The notes: generated from the letters alone by a model not told the origin. A stretch of DNA of 64,000 nt from JABMNT01 sp048262255 (GCA_048262255.1 JBLXFH010000002.1:990632-1054631); one strand, 5' to 3'. Shown: positions 26,807 to 34,579, counted from the first letter of the stretch. A program made the numbers and translations.

Positions 26807-27511
26807 CTATTTTTTCTCTTTCTCTTCAGCTGCAGCCATTTCCGACTGTGCCGCTTTGGTCAACGCCGTAAGCTGATCTTGAATTTCCTGCGCAATGATC
26901 GTCTTCAGCGTATCGGTGATCTGCTCAACGATGTCAGTTTCTGCCGGCGCCCCGAGCGATTGTGTTGTGCGACCTGATAATGTGGCATGGTCTTCGAGAA
27001 CCTTGAGCGCTGAAATAAGGGCCTCATGTTCGGATGGAACGGCTGTTTGATTAACGGCGTTTGCGCTGGCATTCATTTCACCCATGGCGGGGTCTTTATC
27101 AGCGCCCGGCTTTTGGTTAAAAACTTTTCGTGTAACATTGGCCAGCGATTGCGTGGCATGCTGTGCGGCGCTCATCTGTTTATCGGCTTCTTGGGCGCTG
27201 ATGGTTTTTCGCGCTTCAGCAAGCTGCTGCATTGCTGCCGCTTTTTGCGCTGATACAGCTTCACTTACCGCCGAGCGCTGTGCTTCGAAGGCTTTTTCGA
27301 CAGCTTCGCGTTGAACCAGGGAGGCTTCAAGGATGTTTAACGCGTTTTGAACCGTTGTCGTCCCAACATCTGCCGGCGGGTCCGAATTTGGGGGTGTCGA
27401 CATTTGGGGATCTCCGCTGCCCTGTTTAGGTGAACGATCTCCGGCCTCGCTCTCTGCCCCGACCTGATTATCAGGAGTTTTTGGCTCCTTATCATCTTTG
27501 CTTTTCGACAT
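26807..27511 (-). CDS. Ala/Gln-rich coiled-coil hypothetical protein
   Basis: A 234-residue protein with a charged disordered N-terminus (MSKSKDDKEPKTPDNQVGAE), a long Ala/Gln/Glu-rich helix from about 55 to 130 (QREAVEKAFEAQRSAVSEAV), a second helical region to the end, and no Cys. No signal peptide. The composition resembles the helical Ala/Gln-rich RebB proteins, but I see no RebB motif (QITDSVTQ). It could be a structural or assembly protein of the R-body, by location only. No TCACA-CGTC element lies in the 109 bases before it, so it is probably read through from the 27962 gene. Confidence 0.5.
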   Translation of the reverse strand: MSKSKDDKEPKTPDNQVGAESEAGDRSPKQGSGDPQMSTPPNSDPPADVGTTTVQNALNILEASLVQREAVEKAFEAQRSAVSEAVSAQKAAAMQQLAEARKTISAQEADKQMSAAQHATQSLANVTRKVFNQKPGADKDPAMGEMNASANAVNQTAVPSEHEALISALKVLEDHATLSGRTTQSLGAPAETDIVEQITDTLKTIIAQEIQDQLTALTKAAQSEMAAAEEKEKK

Positions 27512-27620
27512 CTGTTAAATTTCTTTCACTCAAGGGCATTCTGGACCGTAATTCCTCACGACCACACCCAATCAAAATTCCTTAAATCCAATTATACGGA
27601 ATGCACAAAACATAATGAGA

Positions 27621-27962
27621 TCAAGAGCCTGATTGCGGCTCATCATCCTCCAGGGGCGGTTTTTCGTGGGGAGCGGTTTCTCCGGCATCGGTGTCCGTCG
27701 TCATGGCAGGCTCGGTTGGCCACGTGTCTTCAGCCTTGGCAGGTTTCGGTTCTGACTCGGTCTGTTTTCCGGACTCACTGGAGACGCTTTCAGCCTCCGT
27801 CGCAGCGCCTCCAACCTCATCCTCTACGCCCTTGGCCTCAGCAGAGGCCATGGATTGAATAAGCTCGGCTTCCTTAGAAACCTCATCAGCTTCAGATACC
27901 GACGGGTTTTCTTCGTCAGAAACAGTGTCTTTATGATCGAAGGTTTCGCCCATATTGCTCAT
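27621..27962 (-). CDS. Acidic disordered hypothetical protein
   Basis: A 113-residue, highly acidic, Ser/Glu/Thr-rich protein starting MSNMGETFDHKDTVSDEENP. No structured domain is apparent. ATG 27962 has an ideal AAGGAGA site at 7 bases; the longer frame to 28040 is rejected. A minus-strand TCACA-N14-CGTC element lies 165 bases upstream, divergent from the DNase II promoter, so it is likely part of the R-body regulon. Function unknown. Confidence 0.5.
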   Translation of the reverse strand: MSNMGETFDHKDTVSDEENPSVSEADEVSKEAELIQSMASAEAKGVEDEVGGAATEAESVSSESGKQTESEPKPAKAEDTWPTEPAMTTDTDAGETAPHEKPPLEDDEPQSGS

Positions 27963-28127
27963 GATTGCGTCTCCTTTTCGCCAGCAATTGTTTTGATGCC
28001 GACAATTACCTGATACCGCTTTGCCTGAATTGTTCTGCAAAAGAGCTTCGTAGGCGTTCGCACGTCATCGCGATGGCAACCGGCCACGTATCATCGCAGT
28101 CAACCGTCGGCGGAACTTCATGCTTAT

Positions 28128-28152
28128 GACGTACGTGCCCCTGTATCTGTGA
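28128..28152 (-). promoter_or_regulatory. Candidate ECF-type promoter for the 27962 gene and downstream units
   Basis: Minus strand TCACAGA, 14 bases, CGTC. It lies back to back with the DNase II element. Confidence 0.55.
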
Positions 28153-28169
28153 AGTGTATCGATAAAATT

Positions 28170-28193
28170 TCACATCTTCGGTCGTGAAGCGTT
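28170..28193 (+). promoter_or_regulatory. Candidate ECF-type promoter (CGTT variant) for DNase II gene
   Basis: TCACATC, 13 bases, CGTT. It differs by one base from the consensus -10 tetramer and ends 46 bases before ATG 28240. Confidence 0.5.
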
Positions 28194-28239
28194 AGATTTA
28201 CGGGTCATCCTTTGACCCCAAAACAATTGGGAGACGCAA

Positions 28240-29259
28240 ATGACATTGAATGCGATTAATGATTCAAATGACAAAGCTGTTGATTGGTGGTTTGCCTATA
28301 AACTTCCTCACGCCGCATCTGCACCAAATGATACGTCAGGTGTGTCCGGCACAACCGGGTTTGAATATCTCTATTACGATAGCCAGGCTCACAGTCCCCT
28401 CCAGATATCTCCGCATCGATTGAATCAGCCCGATGGAGCGCTGCATCAAACGCTAGCGCACATTTTCGATACCGCAAAGGATGCATCGAGGCAAACCGGC
28501 TGGATTCTCTATAACGACGAGGCACCCGGCCGCAGAGAAAACAATGAAAGCAAGGGGCACTGCAAGGGGATCCTTAGTTTTGACCCACAGGAAGACAGAG
28601 GAATTTGGCTCATTCACTCGACGCCCCGCTTTCCGATTGGCGGATCCCCCGATTTTCCGGAGGATGAAAAAATTTACGCTCAGACATTCATTTGTTTGAC
28701 GCTCGAAAACTATGCGACAGCGAATCTGATCGCCCGTCAATTGCTTCATCAACACGACCCGCAAGTTTATGATTTCAGTATTCCCACATCGATCCCTGAT
28801 ACCGATTTTGTTCGCCAACTGAGTGCCGGTGTACGTGTCCAGCCGCCCACCAAACCCAGCGAGTTGGTCTTTCATACAAAAGGGCAAAAGACCATACACA
28901 GCATTGGCAAGAACCGGCATTGGGCAGAGGACTTCTGGATTGACCTGGTCGGGCCTTATCTCAAGGTCAACCTGAATGTTGAGACATGGCGACGCGGTCG
29001 TATTCCAAGTACCAGGGATAGCAATGGCGTCGATGATGTTGTCGACGTCACGGGCATTGATTTGTCGGTATTGGGTGCCGACTATTCCTGGCCCTATACG
29101 AAGGACCATGCCAAATGGGCCGTATCGACCACAGCGGACTGGGTTTGCATTGCCGACATCAACAGACAAGTTTCACAGGAAAAACGCGGGGGCGGTTGTG
29201 TCTGTTTTAATGAACCCGGCCTGTGGCATGCGTTGTCATTGATTGAGGTGAAACGCTAA
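28240..29259 (+). CDS. Deoxyribonuclease II family protein
   Basis: A 339-residue homologue of the acid endonuclease DNase II (phospholipase D superfamily fold), a family best known from animal lysosomes. Diagnostic segments are in order: VDWWFAYKLPH at 14-24, GHCKGILSFD with His107, GIWLIHSTPRFP with His126, DHAKWAVS with the catalytic His290-x-Lys292, and DWVCIADINRQVSQEKRGGG at 300-319. The key residues of both HxK-like half sites are therefore present. Unlike animal enzymes it has no signal peptide. A GGGAG site precedes ATG 28240. It stands alone with a near-consensus TCACA-CGTT promoter, divergent from the acidic protein gene. Cleavage of DNA at acidic pH is the family activity; an acid-phagosome setting would suit R-body biology. 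Confidence 0.88.
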   Translation: MTLNAINDSNDKAVDWWFAYKLPHAASAPNDTSGVSGTTGFEYLYYDSQAHSPLQISPHRLNQPDGALHQTLAHIFDTAKDASRQTGWILYNDEAPGRRENNESKGHCKGILSFDPQEDRGIWLIHSTPRFPIGGSPDFPEDEKIYAQTFICLTLENYATANLIARQLLHQHDPQVYDFSIPTSIPDTDFVRQLSAGVRVQPPTKPSELVFHTKGQKTIHSIGKNRHWAEDFWIDLVGPYLKVNLNVETWRRGRIPSTRDSNGVDDVVDVTGIDLSVLGADYSWPYTKDHAKWAVSTTADWVCIADINRQVSQEKRGGGCVCFNEPGLWHALSLIEVKR

Positions 29260-29305
29260 TCGGAAGATTTCCGCCTGAAGGGCTTCACGTTCCGGCTCAA
29301 ACCAT

Positions 29306-29584
29306 TTATCCGCTCTTTGATTTGCCGTTCAAATAATTCAACGGGCCGTTCTTTACCGCCTCTGTGGTCAAATCGATCACTGTTTTGCGAAGCTTCAGCA
29401 TCTCCTCTTTAACGTCTGGAGGCTGTGTATTGGATTCCACCAGCGCTGTAATTTCTTTATTGGTGGTTTCGGCAAATTTTTGAAGCCCCAGGAAAATCGC
29501 TTCTTCAACCGCTTTTCTAGTGGTATCCCCGTTGACAAGGCGATCAAACAATTCACTGGGGTCGGGAGTATCGGCAGGTGACAT
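29306..29584 (-). CDS. Small helical hypothetical protein next to RebB array
   Basis: A 92-residue protein starting MSPADTPDPSELFDRLVNGD, helical, with a C-terminal AVKNGPLNYLNGKSKSG. No recognised domain. ATG 29584 has a GGAG site at 6 bases, better than ATG 29590, which it abuts. A weak version of the shared promoter (GAACAAC, 14 bases, CGTC, minus strand 29702-29726) lies upstream. It is convergent with DNase II and divergent from the first RebB gene; function unknown. Confidence 0.5.
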   Translation of the reverse strand: MSPADTPDPSELFDRLVNGDTTRKAVEEAIFLGLQKFAETTNKEITALVESNTQPPDVKEEMLKLRKTVIDLTTEAVKNGPLNYLNGKSKSG

Positions 29585-29701
29585 ATTCATCTCCGTTTAT
29601 GTGGGCTGAGGTTCGCCCTGGTTTATTCGCAGGCCTCACTCACGGGTGTTTCCCGATCAAGGTTGCGTGTAGAGAGCAGGCCCAGGATCAGGTGTCTATA
29701 T

Positions 29702-29726
29702 GACGTTATAGTTAAGACGGTTGTTC
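29702..29726 (-). promoter_or_regulatory. Weak candidate ECF-type promoter for the 29584 gene
   Basis: Minus strand GAACAAC, 14 bases, CGTC. The -35 half matches the consensus TCACAAC at five of seven bases, so confidence is low. Confidence 0.3.
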
Positions 29727-29857
29727 TTACGGTTTTGGGAAGGACCTCATCACCGGTGTCATGCAAGAGCTTTGACATGGAGTACGGTCGGAAAACGTTT
29801 CTGCCTTGAGCGTGAATGAGCCATGTTGATGATTTAGATGATTATGCGATTTCTTTC

Positions 29858-29881
29858 TCACAAATTAGTTGTCACACCGTC
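29858..29881 (+). promoter_or_regulatory. Candidate ECF-type promoter, RebB gene 1
   Basis: TCACAAA, 13 bases, CGTC; it ends 80 bases before the start codon. TTTCTT precedes it, as at several other copies. Confidence 0.7.
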
Positions 29882-29961
29882 TTGTAGACGAGCACCGCGT
29901 AGTCGTTCTTTACGATGACGCAAAGTTCAACTGAGAAGAGAATCCGCAAGGAGAAACAATC

Positions 29962-30285
29962 ATGGCAATTCCGACTCCCGTGAACGGACAGATTACAGAC
30001 TCCGTCACTCAATCAAACGTCAAGGTTCTGGGCGATGCCCCGGCCATGGCGATGGGGGCGATCTTTCAGTCCCTAGCGCATTCCACCGGCATTCTTTATG
30101 AGAATGCAGTGAGCGCGCAACAGCAACTGGGCATCGCTGCGCAGGCCGCGACGAACCAGGGTGTCATCCAGATCTACAGCATCGACACCATGTCCGATGC
30201 CGTGGCGACATCGAAAATCGCCCAAAGCGATACGCCGAGCACAATGTTGTCATTGCTGACGGCCTTGAAGGCAACGCAAGGATAA
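29962..30285 (+). CDS. RebB-family R-body protein 1
   Basis: R-bodies are insoluble protein ribbons, first known from Caedibacter in killer paramecia, that roll up and extend when triggered. This 107-residue protein is a canonical RebB-family member: NGQITDSVTQSNVKVLGDAP, the helix MAMGAIFQSLAHSTGILYEN, then QQQLGIAAQAATNQGVIQIY. It is helical, Ala/Gln/Ser-rich, Cys-free and has no signal. An AAGGAG site precedes ATG. Its last 20 codons are nearly identical to those of RebB gene 2. Long variant of the family in this array (full C-terminal tail). Confidence 0.92.
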   Translation: MAIPTPVNGQITDSVTQSNVKVLGDAPAMAMGAIFQSLAHSTGILYENAVSAQQQLGIAAQAATNQGVIQIYSIDTMSDAVATSKIAQSDTPSTMLSLLTALKATQG

Positions 30286-30375
30286 ATCGCCCGACGGTTT
30301 GTGATGAATGGCTTTGTACTGCAAGCCATGACTCCGGCGAAGCCTATAGTTGGAATTCAGGCCCAGTTCCGTTGA

Positions 30376-30405
30376 GGTCAGTTTCGTCTCCCAGACAAAC
30401 TGGCC
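30376..30405 (+). other. Structured RNA hairpin after RebB gene 1
   Basis: A 13-pair stem with a single-base bulge and a 3-base loop, 91 bases after the stop. A counterpart of different sequence but equal shape lies after RebB gene 2, with arms changed on both sides, which suggests a conserved RNA structure rather than a chance repeat. There is no T-run, so it is not a classical terminator. Confidence 0.5.
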
Positions 30406-30527
30406 CAATGGCTGGCCTGAATTATCCATATACCACAGGAAGGCATCGGTCGGAACGAAACCATACGCCCATACTGTCAAATCCCTGCCAAATCCGATCC
30501 CACCGTAGTATAATCAATCATCAACAC

Positions 30528-30551
30528 TCACAAATCAGCAACTCCGCCGTC
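30528..30551 (+). promoter_or_regulatory. Candidate ECF-type promoter, RebB gene 2
   Basis: TCACAAA, 13 bases, CGTC; 79 bases before the start codon. Confidence 0.7.
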
Positions 30552-30630
30552 AATAAACTGAGCTGCGCGTCCGGCATTCGGTCCGGTAACGTGAGTTCGA
30601 TCGAAATCAGCTTCCTAAAGGAGAATGAGC

Positions 30631-30954
30631 ATGGCAACTCCCACCCCCGTAAATGGACAAATCACGGATTCCGTAACACAGGCCAATACCGAAGTGTTGG
30701 GCAACGCCCCGGCCATGGGCATGGGCGCAATTTATCAGTCGTTGGGACATTCCACCGGAATTCTTTACGAAAACGGCGTGAATACACAGCAGCAACTGGG
30801 CATTGCAGCTCAGGCGGCAACCAACCAGGGTGTGATCCAGATTTACAGTGTCAACACCATGGCCGGTGCGACGGCAACATCCAAAATCGCCCAAAGCGAT
30901 ACGCCGAGCACAATGTTATCATTGCTGACGGCCTTGAAGGCGACGCAAGGATAA
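30631..30954 (+). CDS. RebB-family R-body protein 2 (mosaic copy)
   Basis: A 107-residue RebB-family protein: NGQITDSVTQANTEVLGNAP, MGMGAIYQSLGHSTGILYEN, QQQLGIAAQAATNQGVIQIY. The first three quarters and its leader (from about 30590) are nearly identical to RebB gene 3, whereas the last quarter and downstream DNA match RebB gene 1. It is therefore a recombinant or gene-converted copy. ATG 30631 is preferred over ATG 30625 because the AAAGGAG site is 7 bases away. Confidence 0.92.
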   Translation: MATPTPVNGQITDSVTQANTEVLGNAPAMGMGAIYQSLGHSTGILYENGVNTQQQLGIAAQAATNQGVIQIYSVNTMAGATATSKIAQSDTPSTMLSLLTALKATQG

Positions 30955-31039
30955 ATCGCTTAATTCCATTGATTGGCTTTGCACAGCAAACCATATTTCC
31001 GGCGTCGCATTTGGTTTACATTCAGGTCCAGTCCCGTTG

Positions 31040-31071
31040 GTGCCGGTTCTGTCATCCGGACGAACCGGCAC
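31040..31071 (+). other. Structured RNA hairpin after RebB gene 2
   Basis: A 13-pair stem with one-base bulge, aligned with the hairpin after RebB gene 1 and followed by the same CAATGGCTGG. The arms differ from that copy at paired positions on both sides, preserving pairing. Confidence 0.5.
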
Positions 31072-31192
31072 AATGGCTGGGTTGATTAATCCATGCTCTG
31101 TAAAACTGAAATCGATCGGCAAATATCAAACACCTGCATAAGTCCGCCCTTGGACAATCCATCTCAAGATAAAAAAAACTGCTTATCACCAC

Positions 31193-31216
31193 TCACAAAT
31201 TCGCCAGCCCGCCGTC
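31193..31216 (+). promoter_or_regulatory. Candidate ECF-type promoter, RebB gene 3
   Basis: TCACAAA, 13 bases, CGTC; 81 bases before the start codon. Confidence 0.7.
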
Positions 31217-31297
31217 AATAAGCTGAGCACCGCGCGCCCGGTTTCCGATCCGGTAACGTGAGTTCGATCGAAATCAGCTTCCTAAAGGAGAATCAAC

Positions 31298-31630
31298 ATG
31301 GCAACTCCCACCCCCGTAAATGGTCAGATCACGGATTCCGTAACGCAAGCCAATATTGAAGTGCTGGGTAACGCCCCGGCCATGGGCATGGGCGCAATTT
31401 ACCAGTCGCTGGGGCATTCCACCGGCATTCTTTATGAGAACGGCGTCAACACACAACAGCAACTGGGCATTGCGGCCCAGGCAGCAACCAACCAAGGTGT
31501 GATCCAGATCTACAGTGTCAACACCATGGCTGGCGCCACAGCAGCAAGCAAGATTGCCAACAGTGACACATCCGATACCCTGATGTCGCTGATCACCGCG
31601 CTGAAAGGTGTTCAAGGAGGGGTTTCTTGA
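31298..31630 (+). CDS. RebB-family R-body protein 3
   Basis: A 110-residue RebB-family protein almost identical to RebB protein 2 over its first 85 residues (NGQITDSVTQANIEVLGNAP), diverging at the C-terminus (KIANSDTSDTLMSLITALKG). AAAGGAG precedes ATG 31298. It carries its own promoter element and is followed by a 446-base gap with a GC-rich hairpin. Confidence 0.92.
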   Translation: MATPTPVNGQITDSVTQANIEVLGNAPAMGMGAIYQSLGHSTGILYENGVNTQQQLGIAAQAATNQGVIQIYSVNTMAGATAASKIANSDTSDTLMSLITALKGVQGGVS

Positions 31631-32076
31631 TACGCTGTTATTTGCACAGCGCCCAGCGGGGCATGGCTCCGCTGGCGTTGGTAATGTTTCCAAGCAAAAG
31701 AACGCATATCCGAAACTTCTGAAAATTTCCTGCATTCCTTTGGTGGGAATTGCTTAAGCAGGTATCCGATGGGCCGCCCCGAACTCTCTGAGAGTTTCCT
31801 AGCGGCCCTTCGCATATGTCTTTTCTGGACGGTGGAAAGCTGACTGGCACGATTGAAACCCAAACCTGAGGCCGCATCCCAAGCATGTATCCATTCGTTG
31901 TATTAGCCATGATCCACTAACGATAATCTTTCTATAATCTTTATGTTTTCAAACTTCTCTTTCTTTCTCACAAAACATCTGTTGCTCCGTCAATAAGACG
32001 AGCAAGGCGCGAACCGTTGGTCAAGTGGGTGGCGCACAAGTTCAATTGAAATGAGCATCCGCGAGGAGAAGTAAAT
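31631..32076 (+). other. Intergenic spacer between RebB genes 3 and 4
   Basis: A 446-base gap. Around 31770-31806 GGGCCGC and GCGGCCC arms enclose an inner AACTCT/AGAGTT pair, a likely structured RNA or weak terminator. The promoter for gene 4 is at 31968-31991. Open frames on the minus strand here have no ribosome site or family signal and are not called. Confidence 0.4.
31968..31991 (+). promoter_or_regulatory. Candidate ECF-type promoter, RebB gene 4
   Basis: TCACAAA, 13 bases, CGTC, preceded by TTTCTTTC; 85 bases before the start codon. Confidence 0.7.
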
Positions 32077-32409
32077 ATGGCATACCCGACAGCCTTGAAC
32101 GATCAAATCACCGACTCCGTAACCCAATCGAATGTTGCCGTTTTGGGTGACGCTCCGGCCATGGCAATGGGGGCAATCTTCCAGTCCCTGGCGCATTCCA
32201 CCGGCATTCTTTATGAGAATGCCGTGAGTGCACAGCAGCAGCTGGGCATCGCTTCACAGGCGGCAACAAACCAGGGCGTTATTCAGATCTACAGCATCGA
32301 CACCATGGCCGGCGCAACAGCGACATCAAAAATCGCGCAGAGCGATACACCGAGCACAATGCTGTCCTTGTTGACTGCTTTGAAGTCATCGCAAGGGTCG
32401 GTCACCTGA
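32077..32409 (+). CDS. RebB-family R-body protein 4
   Basis: A 110-residue RebB-family protein (NDQITDSVTQSNVAVLGDAP, MAMGAIFQSLAHSTGILYEN, QQQLGIASQAATNQGVIQIY, then SDTPSTMLSLLTALKSSQG). A GAGGAG site precedes ATG. It groups with copies 1 and 5 by its AMAMGAIF and ENAVSAQQQL segments. Single-gene transcription unit by promoter position. Confidence 0.92.
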   Translation: MAYPTALNDQITDSVTQSNVAVLGDAPAMAMGAIFQSLAHSTGILYENAVSAQQQLGIASQAATNQGVIQIYSIDTMAGATATSKIAQSDTPSTMLSLLTALKSSQGSVT

Positions 32410-32610
32410 TATACAACGCCTGAATATCTACCCCGGGGTTCGGCGCACTGGTTTTGTTTCTCGACTCAAACGAGATTGATCAATGCGTTTGAACCTTGGG
32501 GGCGTTTCCCTAATTGCCCAATTGCCTGATCAGACAGATCGGCTATTTTTTGCAATCCCGACTTAATTTCTTATTCTCCTGATTTCGTTCTCACTCTTCT
32601 GATTTCTTTC

Positions 32611-32635
32611 TCACAAAAAAGATTGCAGCGCCGTC
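32611..32635 (+). promoter_or_regulatory. Candidate ECF-type promoter, RebB gene 5
   Basis: TCACAAA, 14 bases, CGTC, preceded by TTTCTTTC; 81 bases before the start codon. Confidence 0.7.
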
Positions 32636-32716
32636 TTATAGGCGAGCAACGCCTATCCGTTCTTCAAAACGGCGGCGTAGGTTCATTTGAAATAGGCATC
32701 CATTAGGAGAAACAAT

Positions 32717-33040
32717 ATGGCAATTCCCACTCCCGTGAACGGTCAGATTACAGACGCTGTCACCCAATCAAATGTCAAGGTCCTGGGTGACGCCCCGGCC
32801 ATGGCGATGGGGGCGATCTTTCAGTCCCTGGCACATTCCACCGGCATTCTTTATGAGAATGCAGTGAGTGCGCAACAGCAACTGGGCATTGCTGCGCAAG
32901 CATCCACCAACCAAGGTGTTATCCAGATTTACAGCATCGACACCATGTCCGGCGCCGTAGCGACATCTAAAATCGGCCAAAGCGACACACCGAGCACGAT
33001 GATGTCATTGCTGACAGCCTTGAAGGCGACCGCTTCGTGA
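32717..33040 (+). CDS. RebB-family R-body protein 5
   Basis: A 107-residue RebB-family protein nearly identical to copy 1 (NGQITDAVTQSNVKVLGDAP), with a distinct end (SDTPSTMMSLLTALKATAS). A TAGGAG site precedes ATG 32717. It is followed within 40 bases by a strong rho-independent terminator, so it is monocistronic. Confidence 0.92.
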   Translation: MAIPTPVNGQITDAVTQSNVKVLGDAPAMAMGAIFQSLAHSTGILYENAVSAQQQLGIAAQASTNQGVIQIYSIDTMSGAVATSKIGQSDTPSTMMSLLTALKATAS

Positions 33041-33077
33041 GTGATCTGGTCGTTGACCAGCCGCAAAGATCAATGAC

Positions 33078-33112
33078 CCCCGCCGTTACGGCGAGCCGAC
33101 GGCGGGGTTTTT
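33078..33112 (+). terminator. Rho-independent terminator after RebB gene 5
   Basis: A GC-rich stem of nine pairs (CCCCGCCGT with ACGGCGGGG) followed by TTTTT. Confidence 0.85.
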
Positions 33113-33175
33113 GTCAAAAAAGAGTATCTGGGGGAGCAGTAGCATGCAGGCGTTCTGAAAGAAGCAATATTTCTT

Positions 33176-33200
33176 TCACAAAAGGTCACAACATTTCGTC
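33176..33200 (+). promoter_or_regulatory. Candidate ECF-type promoter, RebB gene 6
   Basis: TCACAAA, 14 bases, CGTC, preceded by TTTCT; only 40 bases before the start codon. Confidence 0.68.
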
Positions 33201-33240
33201 AAAAATGCAATCCGTCGTCATGGCGTAAAGGAGACTAAAT

Positions 33241-33564
33241 ATGGCAGATGACACACCGGTAAACAGCCAGATCAGCGATTCCATCAGCCAGACAAACCTG
33301 AAGGTACTTGGCGACGCCCCGGCAATGGGAATGGGCGCGCTATATCAATCGCTTTCCCACTCTACGGGGATTCTCTTTGAGAATACGGTTAGCTCACAGC
33401 AACAATTGAGCATCGCTGCACAGACCGCCACCAATGAAGGTGTAATTCAGGTCTATAGCGTGAACACAATGTCCAGTGCCGTAGCAACGGCGAAAATAGC
33501 GCAAAGCAACACACCAGACACTTTGATGTCGAATCTTGTCGCCCTTAAAGCGGTAGAAACCTGA
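33241..33564 (+). CDS. RebB-family R-body protein 6
   Basis: A 107-residue, more divergent full-length RebB-family protein: NSQISDSISQTNLKVLGDAP, MGMGALYQSLSHSTGILFEN, QQQLSIAAQTATNEGVIQVY. AAAGGAG precedes ATG 33241. It keeps the full C-terminal tail of copies 1-5. Confidence 0.9.
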   Translation: MADDTPVNSQISDSISQTNLKVLGDAPAMGMGALYQSLSHSTGILFENTVSSQQQLSIAAQTATNEGVIQVYSVNTMSSAVATAKIAQSNTPDTLMSNLVALKAVET

Positions 33565-33701
33565 CCCTCCCGGCCTCTCCCAGGGCCAATCCCTGACTGG
33601 CGGATTTGGTATTGTCGATATTGTTCTTCTTAGCAAGACCACGACATGCCAAACCCGTCTTTTTTTATCTGATGATGTGTGAAAGAAGGGCCTGCCGTAT
33701 T

Positions 33702-33726
33702 TCACATTCTGTCCTGTTTAACCGTC
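33702..33726 (+). promoter_or_regulatory. Candidate ECF-type promoter, RebB genes 7-9
   Basis: TCACATT, 14 bases, CGTC; 143 bases before RebB gene 7, the longest leader in the array. Confidence 0.6.
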
Positions 33727-33869
33727 ATAGAATCGCGAGGGGACGCTCAAGATGCTCAAACAGCGGTTAAGCTGACGGGCGATTTCCTTCGTAAAATTTT
33801 ATAAACATTTTAGCATCGACGGGTTCGTTCTCCTTCAGGAGATTAAATTCGTATCATAGGAGAGATAAG

Positions 33870-34121
33870 ATGCCACAAGAATTTCAAGACCAGGTCGACT
33901 CTCTGGTGACCGACTCCGTTACTCAGGCAAACGTGACCAGCTTGGGCAATGCCCCAGCCGTTTCCGTAGATCAGACTTATCTATCGCAAGCCCAGGCACA
34001 GGGAGTCCTGTTCGCAAACATGGTGAATAACCAGCAACAACTTGCCATGGCCGGACAGGCGACGGCGATTGAAAGCACAGTCCAGATTTACAACATGGGC
34101 CCCAACAAACAACCGAAATAG
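33870..34121 (+). CDS. RebB-family R-body protein 7, short form
   Basis: An 83-residue RebB-family member of a second subclass: VTDSVTQANVTSLGNAPAVS, then YLSQAQAQGVLFANMVNNQQ. The chain stops soon after VQIYNMG, so the C-terminal tail present in copy 8 is missing. A short form or a truncated duplicate are both possible; the intact start, AGGAG site and conservation argue against a dead gene. Confidence 0.82.
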   Translation: MPQEFQDQVDSLVTDSVTQANVTSLGNAPAVSVDQTYLSQAQAQGVLFANMVNNQQQLAMAGQATAIESTVQIYNMGPNKQPK

Positions 34122-34162
34122 ATTCGTTGGGGTTGGAAGCATAAAAACCAAGGAGTTGTCGA

Positions 34163-34492
34163 ATGCAAGAACCGGCAAATGTTCACTCACAAATCACAGA
34201 TGGATTGACCCAAGCCAACGTTACCGTTCTCGGCAATGGTCCTGCCGTCTCCGTCGTGCAGTCCTATCTGTCTCTCGCGCAAGCTCAAGGCGTTCTTTTC
34301 GCCAACATGGTCAATAATCAACAACAGCTTGCAACAGCCGGACATGCGGCGATGACCGAAGGCGTCATCCAGATTTTGAGTTTAAGCACGAAGGCAAGCA
34401 GCCAGGACACCCGAAATGAGGATCTGGCAAACATTACGAAAGCTATTCAAACCGGCTTAAATCAAATATCGGGAGGCCTGCAGACTCTCTAG
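34163..34492 (+). CDS. RebB-family R-body protein 8
   Basis: A 109-residue subclass-two RebB-family protein, sharing with copy 7 the helix YLSLAQAQGVLFANMVNNQQ, but with a full, Gln/Asn-rich tail (NITKAIQTGLNQISGGLQTL). An AAGGAG site precedes ATG. It follows gene 7 by 41 bases without its own promoter element, so the two are cotranscribed. Confidence 0.87.
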   Translation: MQEPANVHSQITDGLTQANVTVLGNGPAVSVVQSYLSLAQAQGVLFANMVNNQQQLATAGHAAMTEGVIQILSLSTKASSQDTRNEDLANITKAIQTGLNQISGGLQTL

Positions 34493-34579
34493 CTGGCAGG
34501 ATGGGTAAGCCCCATCTGACAGACATCCAGAAATCCCGACCGGAATACCCGTACTCAATCAGGAGATAGGTGAAAACCG

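Noticed and set aside
30250..31122. Two similar minus-strand frames over the RebB 1 and 2 tails (shared LSLRCLQGRQQ)
   Set aside because: The likeness is a by-product of the duplicated RebB 3' ends and spacers; no start signals are present and the hairpin explains the conservation.
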